A DNA stretch of 34,806 nt from Coriobacteriia bacterium (GCA_030523425.1 JAUNIP010000015.1:1-34806), one strand, 5' to 3'; numbered from the stretch's first letter, positions 8,222 to 16,086 are shown. Numbers and translations: made by a program. The notes: a model not told the origin generated them from the sequence alone.

Positions 8222-8267
8222 CCGCCCGAAAAGTGGTGCGATAATTGGCGCAGAAGATTTCGGGCGG
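8222..8267 (+). promoter_or_regulatory. Inverted repeat around a -10-like box, candidate operator
   Basis: CCGCCCGAAA (8222-8231) and TTTCGGGCGG (8258-8267) form a perfect 10-bp inverted repeat. The 26-nt spacer contains GATAAT (8240-8245), a plausible -10 box for the downstream flavin reductase gene, whose start is at 8328. No clear -35 box is visible. Confidence 0.45.
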
Positions 8268-8327
8268 AACACGGGATTACCGCTAACGGGAGCGCATACC
8301 CCGCCGTCCGGCGTTCAGGAGGGGAAC

Positions 8328-10286
8328 ATGAACAGGGATTATCCGAACCTTTGCCAGCCGTTAGACGTATGCGGGCTGCGCCTGCGCAACCGCATGTGCT
8401 CGGCGCCTATGGGCGCCACCGACGTTGACGCACAAGGCACACCCGGGCCGCGCACCTTGGGCTTCTACGAAGCACGCGCCCGCGGGGGCGCTGCCATCGT
8501 GACCGTTTCTGAATTGGTGGTGCATCCTGAAACCGACGGGTCGCAGATGCTGCACCTAAGCCTGAAAACCCCTGGTCAGTTGGCTGCCTTCACCTATGTG
8601 GCGGACGCCATTGCCCGCCACGGCGCCATCCCCAGCATAGAACTTTCCCATTCCGGGCAGTACGCCGGCACCTACATGGTGGACAAAGCCGCCAAGGGCG
8701 AACTGTGCCAGTACGGCGCCAGCGACGGCGTGCGCCCCGACGGTATAAAGGTGAAGGCCCTGACCGCGCAACAGATTGATTCTATCGTGGAAGCCTACGC
8801 CGAAGCGGCCGCGTTGGCGCAGCGCGCGGGTTTCCGCATGTGCATGGTGCACTGCGGCCACGGGTGGCTGATCAACCAGTTCCTAAGCCCGTATTTCAAC
8901 AAGCGAACAGATGAATACGGCGGCAGCCTGGAAAACCGCACGCGGCTGGCCCGCCGCATTCTGCAGGCCATTCGCGAAAAATGCGGCCCGCGCTTCGCAA
9001 TAGAAATGCGCATGAGCGGGTCGGAGCTGTTCGAAGGCGGCTATGACCTGGAAGAAGGCGTGCGCATTGCCCAGGCGCTGGAAGAATTGGTGGACATCAT
9101 CCACGTTTCCGCCGGCAGCTACCAGTTCGGCTTCAGCATCACCCACCCCAGCATGTTCCGCGACCACGGCTGCAACGTGTATTTGGCAGCCGAAATCAAG
9201 AAGCATGTGAGCAAGCCGGTGGCAACGCTAGGCGGCCTTTCGGATCCTGCCCAGATGGAAGAAATCATCGCCAGCGGCCAAGCTGACCTGGTGGCCATGG
9301 GCCGTGGCCTGTTGGCCGACCCCGAATTGCCCAACAAGGTTATGTCCAACCGCGGCGACGAGATTGTTCGCTGCATGCGCTGCTTCACCTGCATGGCCGA
9401 ACGCCCCGTCACGCAGACGCGCCGGTGCAGCTTGAACCCGCGCATCGGGCGCGAACTGGAAGGGCACGCCATTGTGCCCGTGCCTGAGCTGGACCGCAAG
9501 CGCGTGTTGGTGGTAGGCGGCGGCATCGCGGGCATGGTGGCGGCCTACACCGCCGCCAAGCGCGGCCACCGCGTTACCCTGTGCGAAGCCGGCCCGCGGC
9601 TGGGGGGCATCCTTGCCACCGAAGCGGCGGTTCCCTTCAAGCAAGACATGTACCAGTTGGGCATTACCTACGCTACGCTGTGCGAACGCGCTGGCGTGGA
9701 TATTCGCCTGAACACGCTGGTAGACGCCGCCTGGGCCGAAGAATTCGGCGCTGATGCGGCCGTGGTGGCCGTGGGGTCTGAGCCCATGAGCCTTAGCTTT
9801 TTGCCCGTGAACGAAGATGCGTACGTGGTGAATGTGGAAGAGTTGTACCTGGGCGGCGCCGCCGTGACCGATGAAGTGGTGGTAGTAGGCGGCGGCCTGA
9901 CCGGCGCCGAATGCGCGCTGAAGTACGTGCGCGAAGGCAAAAAGGTTCACCTGGTGGAAATGCGCGACGGCATTGCCATAGACGCCAATTGCCGGCACCG
10001 CCCCATTCTGCTGAAAGAAATTGAAGACAGCGCCATTGACGTGGTGGTGAACGCCCGCGCAAAGGCTGTGACCGCCGAAGGCGTAACCGTGACCCTGCCT
10101 GACGGCAGCGAACAGCTGATTGCCGGCACCACGGTGGTAAGCGCCATCGGGCAGCGCAGCCGTAAAGCCGCAGTGGAAGACCTGCGCGACGCGGCACCTT
10201 GGGTGCGCGTGATAGGCGATGCATGGCTGCCCCGCAACGTGACCGCCGCCGTCTACGAAGGCTTCCATGCCGCGCTGGACATTTAA
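8328..10286 (+). CDS. Old-yellow-enzyme/2,4-dienoyl-CoA reductase-type Fe-S flavoprotein
   Basis: 652 aa. Residues 1-370 form an FMN-binding TIM barrel (QPLDVCGLRLRNRM, CGHGWLINQFLSPYFNKRTD, YGGSLENR, VATLGGL, AMGRGLLADP). A cysteine cluster C349, C352, C355 and C367 probably binds a [4Fe-4S] centre. The C-terminal half has two dinucleotide-binding motifs, VLVVGGGIAGMVAA and VVVVGGGLTGAECALK, for FAD and NAD(P)H. This layout is shared by 2,4-dienoyl-CoA reductase, BaiCD/BaiH bile-acid reductases and enoate reductases, which reduce C=C bonds with NAD(P)H; the substrate is unknown. The start at 8328 has AGGAGGGG just upstream. A cupin gene follows 14 nt later. Confidence 0.93.
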   Translation: MNRDYPNLCQPLDVCGLRLRNRMCSAPMGATDVDAQGTPGPRTLGFYEARARGGAAIVTVSELVVHPETDGSQMLHLSLKTPGQLAAFTYVADAIARHGAIPSIELSHSGQYAGTYMVDKAAKGELCQYGASDGVRPDGIKVKALTAQQIDSIVEAYAEAAALAQRAGFRMCMVHCGHGWLINQFLSPYFNKRTDEYGGSLENRTRLARRILQAIREKCGPRFAIEMRMSGSELFEGGYDLEEGVRIAQALEELVDIIHVSAGSYQFGFSITHPSMFRDHGCNVYLAAEIKKHVSKPVATLGGLSDPAQMEEIIASGQADLVAMGRGLLADPELPNKVMSNRGDEIVRCMRCFTCMAERPVTQTRRCSLNPRIGRELEGHAIVPVPELDRKRVLVVGGGIAGMVAAYTAAKRGHRVTLCEAGPRLGGILATEAAVPFKQDMYQLGITYATLCERAGVDIRLNTLVDAAWAEEFGADAAVVAVGSEPMSLSFLPVNEDAYVVNVEELYLGGAAVTDEVVVVGGGLTGAECALKYVREGKKVHLVEMRDGIAIDANCRHRPILLKEIEDSAIDVVVNARAKAVTAEGVTVTLPDGSEQLIAGTTVVSAIGQRSRKAAVEDLRDAAPWVRVIGDAWLPRNVTAAVYEGFHAALDI

Positions 10287-10300
10287 CGAAAGGGACCCCC

Positions 10301-10732
10301 ATGGAATCCAGCAAGTACGTAATCCAAACCCTGCAGGACCCGCCGTTCGCAGACGAAAATTTCAAGCGCATCTACGACGGCTTCGCCAAGCGCATATTGT
10401 GGATGGACGGCAATGTGGTGCCGGGTGCGTTCCAGATGAACACCGCTTGGTACTTCGCCGTGCCAGAAAAGAATCCCATCTTCGAAGAGCACAGCCACAA
10501 CACCGACGAACTGATAGGCTTCATAGGCAGCAACCCCGACGACCCCTATGACTTAGGCGGCGAACTGGAAGTGACCGTAAACGGCGAAACGCACGTGATA
10601 ACCACGTCCACCATGATTTTCGCGCCGGCGGGCATGCCCCACATGCCGCTGAAGATTAACCGCGTAGACCGTCCCATCTTTCACTTTTCCGTGGTGATGG
10701 AATCCACCTACGACGCCGGGGCATACAAGTAG
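10301..10732 (+). CDS. Small cupin-domain protein paired with the flavin reductase
   Basis: 143 aa. A single cupin barrel is suggested by the metal-ligand-like pattern EEHSHNTDELIGFIG in motif 1 and PAGMPHMPLKI in motif 2, with a beta-rich segment between. The protein could be a metal-dependent isomerase or dioxygenase, or a small-molecule binding protein; sequence does not decide. An upstream extension to 10199 would overlap the reductase gene, so the ATG at 10301 with AGGGA upstream is preferred. The 14-nt gap indicates an operon with the flavin reductase, so the cupin may act on the same substrate or pathway. Confidence 0.82.
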   Translation: MESSKYVIQTLQDPPFADENFKRIYDGFAKRILWMDGNVVPGAFQMNTAWYFAVPEKNPIFEEHSHNTDELIGFIGSNPDDPYDLGGELEVTVNGETHVITTSTMIFAPAGMPHMPLKINRVDRPIFHFSVVMESTYDAGAYK

Positions 10733-10769
10733 CCTGTCCGCTGGGTGACGCAGGCGAAAAGGAAGCCGC

Positions 10770-11609
10770 ATGTCAGAAACGCAAACTAAGCCAGCAGTAG
10801 CAACTGCCGAAACAGCAGCCGCAAAACCCGCCCCAGCCGGTCCTGCCGCCAAGAAGCGCCACTTCAAGCTGCGCGTTGCGGGCATTGTGCTGGGGCTGTT
10901 CTTGGTGGCGTGCGCGGGCTTTGTGGTGGCGTACTTGAACGACTACTACCCCGCCGACAGCACCGCCCTTGCTGCGCTGGAAAACGGCACTGCAGACGGC
11001 GTGCAGGTGGCGTATCCCAAAGACGACCTGGTGGCGTTTCTGCCCCAGGGCTACAGCACCGAGAACGCGGACAACGCACCGAAGGGCTTTATCTTCTACC
11101 CCGGCGCGAAGGTGCAGGCAACTGCTTACGCTGGCCTGCTGCGCGCGTGCGCCGAAAGCGGCCTGGTGGCGGTGCTGGTGCCCATGCCCTTCAACTTCGC
11201 GTTGCTGGGCACCAACAAAGCAGACGGCATCCAAGACCTGTATCCTCAGGTGGAAAGCTGGTACATAGGCGGCCATTCCTTGGGCGGCGTGGCGGCTTCC
11301 AGTTACGTGTCCAAGCACGCCGATTCGTATGACGGGCTTATTTTGTTGGCAGCTTATAGCGCGGACAAAATCCCCGACACCCTGAAAGTGCTTTCCATAT
11401 ATGGCACCGAAGACGGCATACGGAACCTGGACAACTACCAGAAAAATCGTGGCAACCTTCCCGCCAACACTGTTGAGCTGCTGATAGAAGGCGGCAACCA
11501 CTGCCAATTCGGCAGCTATGGCCTACAACAGGGCGACAACGAAGCCACCATTTCCCCCGAAGCGCAGGTGCACGAAACCGTAGCCGACATTATGGCCTTT
11601 GTGGGTTAG
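10770..11609 (+). CDS. Membrane-anchored alpha/beta hydrolase
   Basis: 279 aa. An Ala/Pro/Lys-rich N-terminus (1-30) is followed by a single membrane helix (about 36-55) and an extracellular alpha/beta hydrolase fold. The nucleophile elbow is GGHSLGG, with Ser as the expected nucleophile; the acid is likely Asp in YGTEDGI and the base His in EGGNHCQFGSYG. The GGNHCQFG tail is typical of one alpha/beta hydrolase subfamily of unknown substrate. AAAGGA lies 6 to 8 nt upstream of ATG. It follows the cupin gene by 37 nt and may share its transcript. The repeat mosaic begins just downstream. Confidence 0.88.
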   Translation: MSETQTKPAVATAETAAAKPAPAGPAAKKRHFKLRVAGIVLGLFLVACAGFVVAYLNDYYPADSTALAALENGTADGVQVAYPKDDLVAFLPQGYSTENADNAPKGFIFYPGAKVQATAYAGLLRACAESGLVAVLVPMPFNFALLGTNKADGIQDLYPQVESWYIGGHSLGGVAASSYVSKHADSYDGLILLAAYSADKIPDTLKVLSIYGTEDGIRNLDNYQKNRGNLPANTVELLIEGGNHCQFGSYGLQQGDNEATISPEAQVHETVADIMAFVG

Positions 11610-11740
11610 GGCGGCGCGTTGGCTGCTTGCGCTGCGCGCGCACGATGATGCGCCCCGTGTCATTCCGACCGAAGCGGGGCCGTTAAGCCCCCGCGAAGTG
11701 TTGGAATCTGCTCCCGAGCAAGGATCGCTTGCATTGGGCG

Positions 11741-11970
11741 GGCGCACGAGGCGCAATGTGGGCGCTACGCTGGGGCTATTAGGCAAGGAAAAGAAGGGCA
11801 GGCGAGTTGGGGCATGGACCCTCGCCTTCGGCGACGCGGGGGTTTGCCGGCCGCTGGGTCGCGCGCACGAGGCGCAATGTGGGCGCTACGCTGGGGCTAA
11901 GGGCAAGGAGAAGGAGGCGTGCTGCTTTGGGGCATGGACCCTCGCCTTCGGCGACGCGGGGGTTTGCCGG
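11741..11970 (+). repeat. Two tandem copies of a ~120-bp repeat (direct orientation)
   Basis: Copies start near 11741 and 11861. Shared blocks include GGCGCAATGTGGGCGCTACG, TGGGGCTA, GGGGCATGGACCCTCGCC and CGACGCGGGGGTTTGCCGG. The block around CGCCTTCGGCG can form a small hairpin. The middle of each unit is more variable. Confidence 0.85.
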
Positions 11971-11995
11971 CCCGGGTCGTTCGGTGCTGAATTGG

Positions 11996-12372
11996 TTGTG
12001 TGAACGACGAAACGGCCGATTTCGTCGTTCACACGGCGAAAATCGGGCTGTTTTCGCGTTGTGTGAACGACGAAGGGGCGCCGAGGGGCCCTGCGAGGGC
12101 GCTCGCCGCCTTCCGCGACCCGTTGTGTGAACGACGAAGGGGGCGCCCGCCTTTGTGGAGCCCGCGAAACCCCAGGTCAGCGAAATGGCCTCTTAGTGGG
12201 CCGATCATGAGCCGGCGGCATGCTAAGGAGGCGTGGGGCCTTCGTCGTTCACACAACGCCGAAAGCGGGCGGAATACGCTTTGTGAACGACGAAATGGCC
12301 GATTTCGTCGTTCACACAATGAAGCGTCCGGGTGCGGGCGCGCCCGTAGCGGGCCCGTCGTCGTTCACACAA
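11996..12372. repeat. Cluster of eight TTGTGTGAACGACGAA sites in both orientations
   Basis: Plus-orientation copies start at 11996, 12059, 12123 and 12281 (the last lacks two bases). Minus-orientation copies lie at 12021, 12241, 12303 and 12357. Two pairs (11998-12034 and 12281-12317) form near-perfect hairpins with 7-nt loops, CGGCCGA and TGGCCGA. The sequence between the other copies is unrelated, so the site itself is the conserved unit. Confidence 0.85.
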
Positions 12373-12452
12373 AGGCGCTCCCCGGCGGTGGGTCCCGCGG
12401 TGCCGGTGGTTTCACGCGAGATGCGCTGCCGCACGGGCCCCGCCGCGCCCCG

Positions 12453-12772
12453 TGTGGCAGCAGAGGGCGAAAAACGGAATCAAATTTCGGACTTGTGGCA
12501 GAAAAACGGGAAAGACGGAATCAAGCGCCTCCTCTGCGGGGGCCAATCCCGCAACTGGATGGCGGGGCAATTTTGCTATAAGTCTCTGACCTGGGAGGAT
12601 ACAATCATGCGCAGAAGGGCCGGTCCCGGCAGAGCGCACGGAGGGGCCAAACAGGCCGTCTCGATTCCGTCTTTCGCCTTCTGCTGCCACAAGTCCGAAA
12701 TTTGATTCCGTCTTTCGCCGTTTGCTGCCACTTTCCCCGAAAACCGTTCCGTCTTTCGCCGTTTCCTGCCAC
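12453..12772. repeat. Five GTGGCAG...GGAATC units, two direct and three inverted
   Basis: Units of about 30 bp read GTGGCAG, a purine-rich stretch, GGCGAAA or GGGAAA, then ACGGAATC. Direct copies lie at 12453-12482 and 12493-12524; inverted copies at 12663-12692, 12702-12731 and 12745-12772. A perfect 27-bp inverted repeat joins 12475-12501 with 12684-12710. The 182-nt centre contains GGAGG followed by ATG at 12607. Confidence 0.8.
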
Positions 12773-12787
12773 CCGGCCCCACCCGGC

Positions 12788-13262
12788 CGCGAAAACCCCG
12801 CGTCGCCGAAGGCGAGGGTCCATGCCCCAAAGCAGCACGCCTTCTTTTCTTTGCCCAATAGCCCCAGCGCAGCTCTCACAGTGCGCCTCGCGCGTGCGAA
12901 CCCGCGACCTGCGAAAACCCCGCGTCGCCGGAGGCGAGGGCCCAAGCCCCAAAGCAGCACGCCTCCTTTTCCTTGCCCTAATAGCCCCAGCGCAGCGCCC
13001 CCATCGCGCCTCGTGCGCACGACCCAGCGGCCGGCAAACCCCGCGTCGCCGAAGGCGAGGGCCCATGCCCCAAGCCGCCTGCCCTTCTTTTCCTTGCCTA
13101 ATAGCCCCAGCGCAGCGCCATCATCGCGCCTCGCGCGCGCGACCCTGCAGCCTGCGAAAAACACCGCGTCGCCGAAGGCGAGGGTCCAAGCCTCAAAGCA
13201 GCACGCCCTTCTTTTCTTTGCCTAATAGCCCCAGCGCAGCGCCCCCATCGCGCCTCATGCGC
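12788..13262 (-). repeat. Four tandem copies of the ~120-bp repeat (inverted orientation)
   Basis: Copies lie at about 12788-12898, 12910-13021, 13032-13141 and 13152-13262, with a period near 122 bp. They are inverted relative to the two copies at 11741-11970 and share the blocks CCCCGCGTCGCCGAAGGCG, CCTAATAGCCCCAGCGCAGC and CGCGCCTC. The copies differ at scattered positions, so they are not a recent amplification. Confidence 0.88.
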
Positions 13263-13354
13263 CCGCCCACCGCAAGCGGTCCGCTCCTCGGAGTGGACCT
13301 CTCCATTCCGGCCCCTGCGGGGCCTCCGGTCGAGGTGACACGGGCGCACGTCTC

Positions 13355-13798
13355 TTACAGGACGTCTTCCTTCGCGCGTTGCGCCAGGGCGTCTAGGGTC
13401 ATGCGTACGACGTTCGTTATGTAGCCGTTGCACACGGGCATGCGCTGGTCGGGGTCTTCTGGGCGCAGTTGGGAACACAGGGTGCAGCCGCCGTGCGCTT
13501 CCTTGAAGGCTTCTACCAGGGCGTTTACCCGTTCGTAGGTGCTTGCCTTCGAACACAGCGCTTGGGATCCTTCGCTGTTGCCGTAGCTGATGGTGGCCAC
13601 GCCTCCTGAAAGCGCGCCGCACACCTGCGTGAAGCCACCCATGCCGCCGCCGAAACCTTCCATCACGCGAAAAGCCTGCTCAACGTCCAAACCCACCAAG
13701 TCGCACGTGGCACACACCACCGACTGGGCGCAGTTGTACCCCTTGTGATGAAACTGGCGTGCCAATTCCATGCGGCGCTGGTATTCGGTGTTTTCCAC
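13355..13798 (-). CDS. C_GCAxxG_C_C family putative redox protein
   Basis: 147 aa. The family motif is visible as GYNCAQSVV near residue 20, followed by GFGGGMGGFTQVCGALSGGV near residue 50, and Cys in GGCTLCSQLRP and MPVCNGYI. These conserved Cys are thought to bind a metal or Fe-S cluster or to form a redox pair; the reaction is not known. Length fits the family. The start is GTG at 13798 with AAGGGGGG three bases upstream. It is divergent from the ATP-grasp gene. Its 3' end abuts the repeat mosaic, where a GGCCCC/GGGGCC hairpin near 13308-13329 may limit transcription. Confidence 0.9.
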   Translation of the reverse strand: MENTEYQRRMELARQFHHKGYNCAQSVVCATCDLVGLDVEQAFRVMEGFGGGMGGFTQVCGALSGGVATISYGNSEGSQALCSKASTYERVNALVEAFKEAHGGCTLCSQLRPEDPDQRMPVCNGYITNVVRMTLDALAQRAKEDVL

Positions 13799-13965
13799 AA
13801 GCCCCCCTTACAACGATTGCTCATTCATTATACGCCGCCCCCCTACCGCCTTCTATGGCGCAGAACCGTCAAACGCGGTCACGCGCGCGTTAACGTCTTG
13901 CCAATGTGATACTGTAATGGAAGGTTAACTAGACAAGCCGCGTAACGCGGCCGCAAGGAGGGACC

Positions 13966-14979
13966 GTGGCTTACAAAGTTGCCATCATAGTGGGCGGAGG
14001 CGCCACCGAACGCGAATTTTCCATCAAGTCGGGCGCGAATGTTTCGCAGGCTTTGCAGCTTATGGGCCACAGCGTGGTCATGCTGGACACCACAGCAGAC
14101 CTGATTCCCAGCCTGTGCCAGGAAGCGCCTGATTGCGCCTACATTGCCATCCCGGGCAAGCAGGGCGAAAGCGGCGCGGTGCAAGCCGTTTTGGAGTTCG
14201 TGGGCATCCCCTTCATTGGGCCTACTTCCGCCGCGTGCGAACACGCCTGGAACAAGTTCAACCTGGAATCCACCATGGGCGCCGCGCACAGCGCCGCGGA
14301 TTCCCTTAAGCACGCCGCGTGGCCGAAGGGCTTCTGCCTTTCCAAGCGCGTGTTCGAAGACTTGGGCGCGCGGTCGGCGCTGGATGTCATAGAGCGTAAT
14401 ATCGAAAGCTATCCCGTGGTGGTGAAGCCTTCCCGCGGCGTGGGCGCGCAAAGCGTGCACAAGGTGGAATCGCCCGACCAGCTGTTCCCCGCCTGCGCAG
14501 ACGTGTTCGCCTTAGACGATAAAGTAATCATCCAGCAGTGGATTACCGGCGTGGAGGTTTCCGTTTCGGTGGTGGAGCTGCCAGAAGGGACCTTGGTGCT
14601 TCCTCCGGTGGAAATTGTGCCCAAGAAGGGCTGGTACGACCGCGCTTCCCGCGTGGATTCTTCGCTGGTGGACTACTACGCCCCCGTGCGCAGCGCTTCG
14701 CTGTTCCCGGAAGAAGGGGGCGCGCAGGCCATCCAGTCCGAAATCAAGCGGGCTGCTTTGGAAGTGTTCCATGCGTTCGGGCTGCGCGACTTGGCCCGCA
14801 TCGACATGATTTGGAACGGCAAAAAGCCCTGTGTTTTGGAAGTGAACGTGGCCCCTAACGTGACCGACATAAGCATGCTGCCTGCAGCCTGCCGCGCCGC
14901 CGGGCGTACCTTCCCCGAAGTGCTAGACAAGCTGGTCAAGCACGCGGTAGCGCGCGGCGCCAACGCCACTTCGGTGTAG
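13966..14979 (+). CDS. D-alanine--D-alanine ligase-like ATP-grasp protein
   Basis: 337 aa. The N-terminus IIVGGGATEREFSIKSG matches the Ddl start pattern (GG-x-[ST]-x-E-x-x-x-S). A central ATP-grasp region follows (YPVVVKPSRGVGAQSVHKV, then IIQQWITGVEVSVSVVEL), and the metal-binding end reads LEVNVAPNVTDISMLPAACRAAG. Ddl normally joins two D-Ala for peptidoglycan in the cytoplasm. Here the usual YYDYxxKY omega loop is replaced by GWYDRASRVDSSLVDYYAP and the usual NTxPGMT by NVAPNVT, so acceptor specificity may differ. The start is GTG, with a strong AAGGAGGGA upstream. No murein or van genes lie next to it. Confidence 0.85.
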   Translation: MAYKVAIIVGGGATEREFSIKSGANVSQALQLMGHSVVMLDTTADLIPSLCQEAPDCAYIAIPGKQGESGAVQAVLEFVGIPFIGPTSAACEHAWNKFNLESTMGAAHSAADSLKHAAWPKGFCLSKRVFEDLGARSALDVIERNIESYPVVVKPSRGVGAQSVHKVESPDQLFPACADVFALDDKVIIQQWITGVEVSVSVVELPEGTLVLPPVEIVPKKGWYDRASRVDSSLVDYYAPVRSASLFPEEGGAQAIQSEIKRAALEVFHAFGLRDLARIDMIWNGKKPCVLEVNVAPNVTDISMLPAACRAAGRTFPEVLDKLVKHAVARGANATSV

Positions 14980-14980
14980 G

Positions 14981-15079
14981 TTACAGCGAAAGCCCCAGTT
15001 CGCGGGCCTTTGCGGGGTAAGAACTGCCACGCGTCATGGATGGGGTGCCGCAGCCGGGGCTATTCTGGAGGCAGCACAT
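14981..15079 (-). CDS. Possible 32-aa Cys-containing small ORF
   Basis: The frame starts at ATG 15079, 18 nt after the stop of the membrane-protein gene, and encodes 32 residues beginning MCCLQNSPGCGTPSM and ending ARELGLSL. Its stop faces the stop of the ATP-grasp gene. GGAAAG lies upstream but at a long spacing. Composition looks coding rather than random, but a gene remnant is equally possible. Confidence 0.3.
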   Translation of the reverse strand: MCCLQNSPGCGTPSMTRGSSYPAKARELGLSL

Positions 15080-15097
15080 CTGCTTTGCGCTTTCCGC

Positions 15098-16060
15098 CTA
15101 AGTTCTGGCCTTCATGCCGCCGATGGGCACCTGGATGTTCACGTTGAACAGGGCGTTTATCAGCCACAGGAAGAACAATATGACCAAAAGGGGTATCACG
15201 CACGACGTGATGACCATCACAGCGAAGGCTTCCACCGCGTCGCTGAGTGCGTTTTGCATGGTGCCTAGCAGGTTTGAAGCGGAAGTGGTGACAGAGTCTA
15301 CCGCGTTGGTGACCGTGTTGGTGAACCAGTCGATAACATTGCCGCTGCTGTCGCCGCTGTCGGATGCGCCTGCGCCTTCCAGTTGGTCTGTGGCGCTGTC
15401 CAGGGAAGCCGTGGTTTCCTCAAGCGACACGGCGTAGGTGTCTTCCACCAGCTGCGCTATTGCCACGCTAAGCGGCACCACCAGCACCAACGCCACGCCT
15501 AGCACCAACACCTTGCCAAACAGCACCCGGAAGCTGGGCGCGTACGCCCACCGGGCGAACAGCAAGCAGAACGCGAAGCCCACAAGAGCTAAGGGTATGA
15601 GCACCTTGAACGTGGCCAGCGGCGCAAGCGTGAGCAGGTATTTCTCCAGGTAGATGGCACCTAAGATGAGTCCGAAGTTTTGGCTTACGTCCGCCAGCTT
15701 TTCGGCTATGGGCGTGCCCGTGTCGTCCGGGATGGCGGAAATGGCGGTGGACGCAACGGCCGTAGACGCTATGAGCCCCATGACGTTGTTGCGCTTTTCG
15801 TCAAGCGCGTTGATGCTTGACTGGTTGAAGTCGGGCGAAGCCACTACGTCGGCTACCGCGAAAAACGAAATCGCCGCTACCACCACCAGCAGCGCCGCTA
15901 TGATCCAGCGCGCCGGCTTGTTGAGCGAAGGGAACGTAAACGCGCCTTCGGGCCCTGCCTGCGGTTGGGCGGCAGGCAGCTCCGACGGCTGGGCGTCGGC
16001 CGGCGGCTGGGCGGGCGGCCAGGTGTGCGGCTGCTCGGGCGGCTGAAGTTGGTTGTCCAT
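15098..16060 (-). CDS. Multi-pass membrane protein with Pro/Gln-rich N-terminus
   Basis: 320 aa, family not recognised. Residues 1-50 are rich in Pro, Gln and Ala and should be cytoplasmic. Four or five hydrophobic helices follow (about 52-72, 127-145, 150-170, 180-200 and 275-300). Between the last two lies an extracellular-looking segment of Ser, Thr, Asp and Ala containing a possible coiled coil. AAAGGAG lies 5 nt upstream of ATG. The transglutaminase gene ends 26 nt upstream on the same strand, so the two may be co-transcribed. Lack of a known domain prevents a functional call. Confidence 0.75.
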   Translation of the reverse strand: MDNQLQPPEQPHTWPPAQPPADAQPSELPAAQPQAGPEGAFTFPSLNKPARWIIAALLVVVAAISFFAVADVVASPDFNQSSINALDEKRNNVMGLIASTAVASTAISAIPDDTGTPIAEKLADVSQNFGLILGAIYLEKYLLTLAPLATFKVLIPLALVGFAFCLLFARWAYAPSFRVLFGKVLVLGVALVLVVPLSVAIAQLVEDTYAVSLEETTASLDSATDQLEGAGASDSGDSSGNVIDWFTNTVTNAVDSVTTSASNLLGTMQNALSDAVEAFAVMVITSCVIPLLVILFFLWLINALFNVNIQVPIGGMKART

Positions 16061-16086
16061 GAAGGCTCCTTTCGCGCGGCGGAATG

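Larger units (their letters stand above)
11640..13350. repeat. Non-coding mosaic of nested inverted repeats
   Basis: This stretch of about 1.7 kb holds no convincing gene. Long open frames on both strands are repeat shadows with no start signals or domains. The outer flanks (about 11652-11740 and 13263-13345) are related in inverted orientation and contain elements like GTCATTCCGACCG and TTGGAATCT, resembling a widespread class of intergenic repeats. Inside are tandem units of about 120 bp, GTGTGAACGACGAA sites and GTGGCAG-type units, listed separately. Confidence 0.85.

Noticed and set aside
12000-12581. Long open frames across the repeat mosaic on both strands (for example 12000-12581 plus and 12412-13164 minus)
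   Set aside because: They translate repeated DNA units into low-complexity Arg/Pro/Gly-rich sequence, have no ribosome binding site and no domain, and run on both strands at once.
11741-13262. CRISPR array or minisatellite
   Set aside because: Units are about 120 bp, divergent and in both orientations, with no constant 28-36-bp repeat and no spacer pattern.
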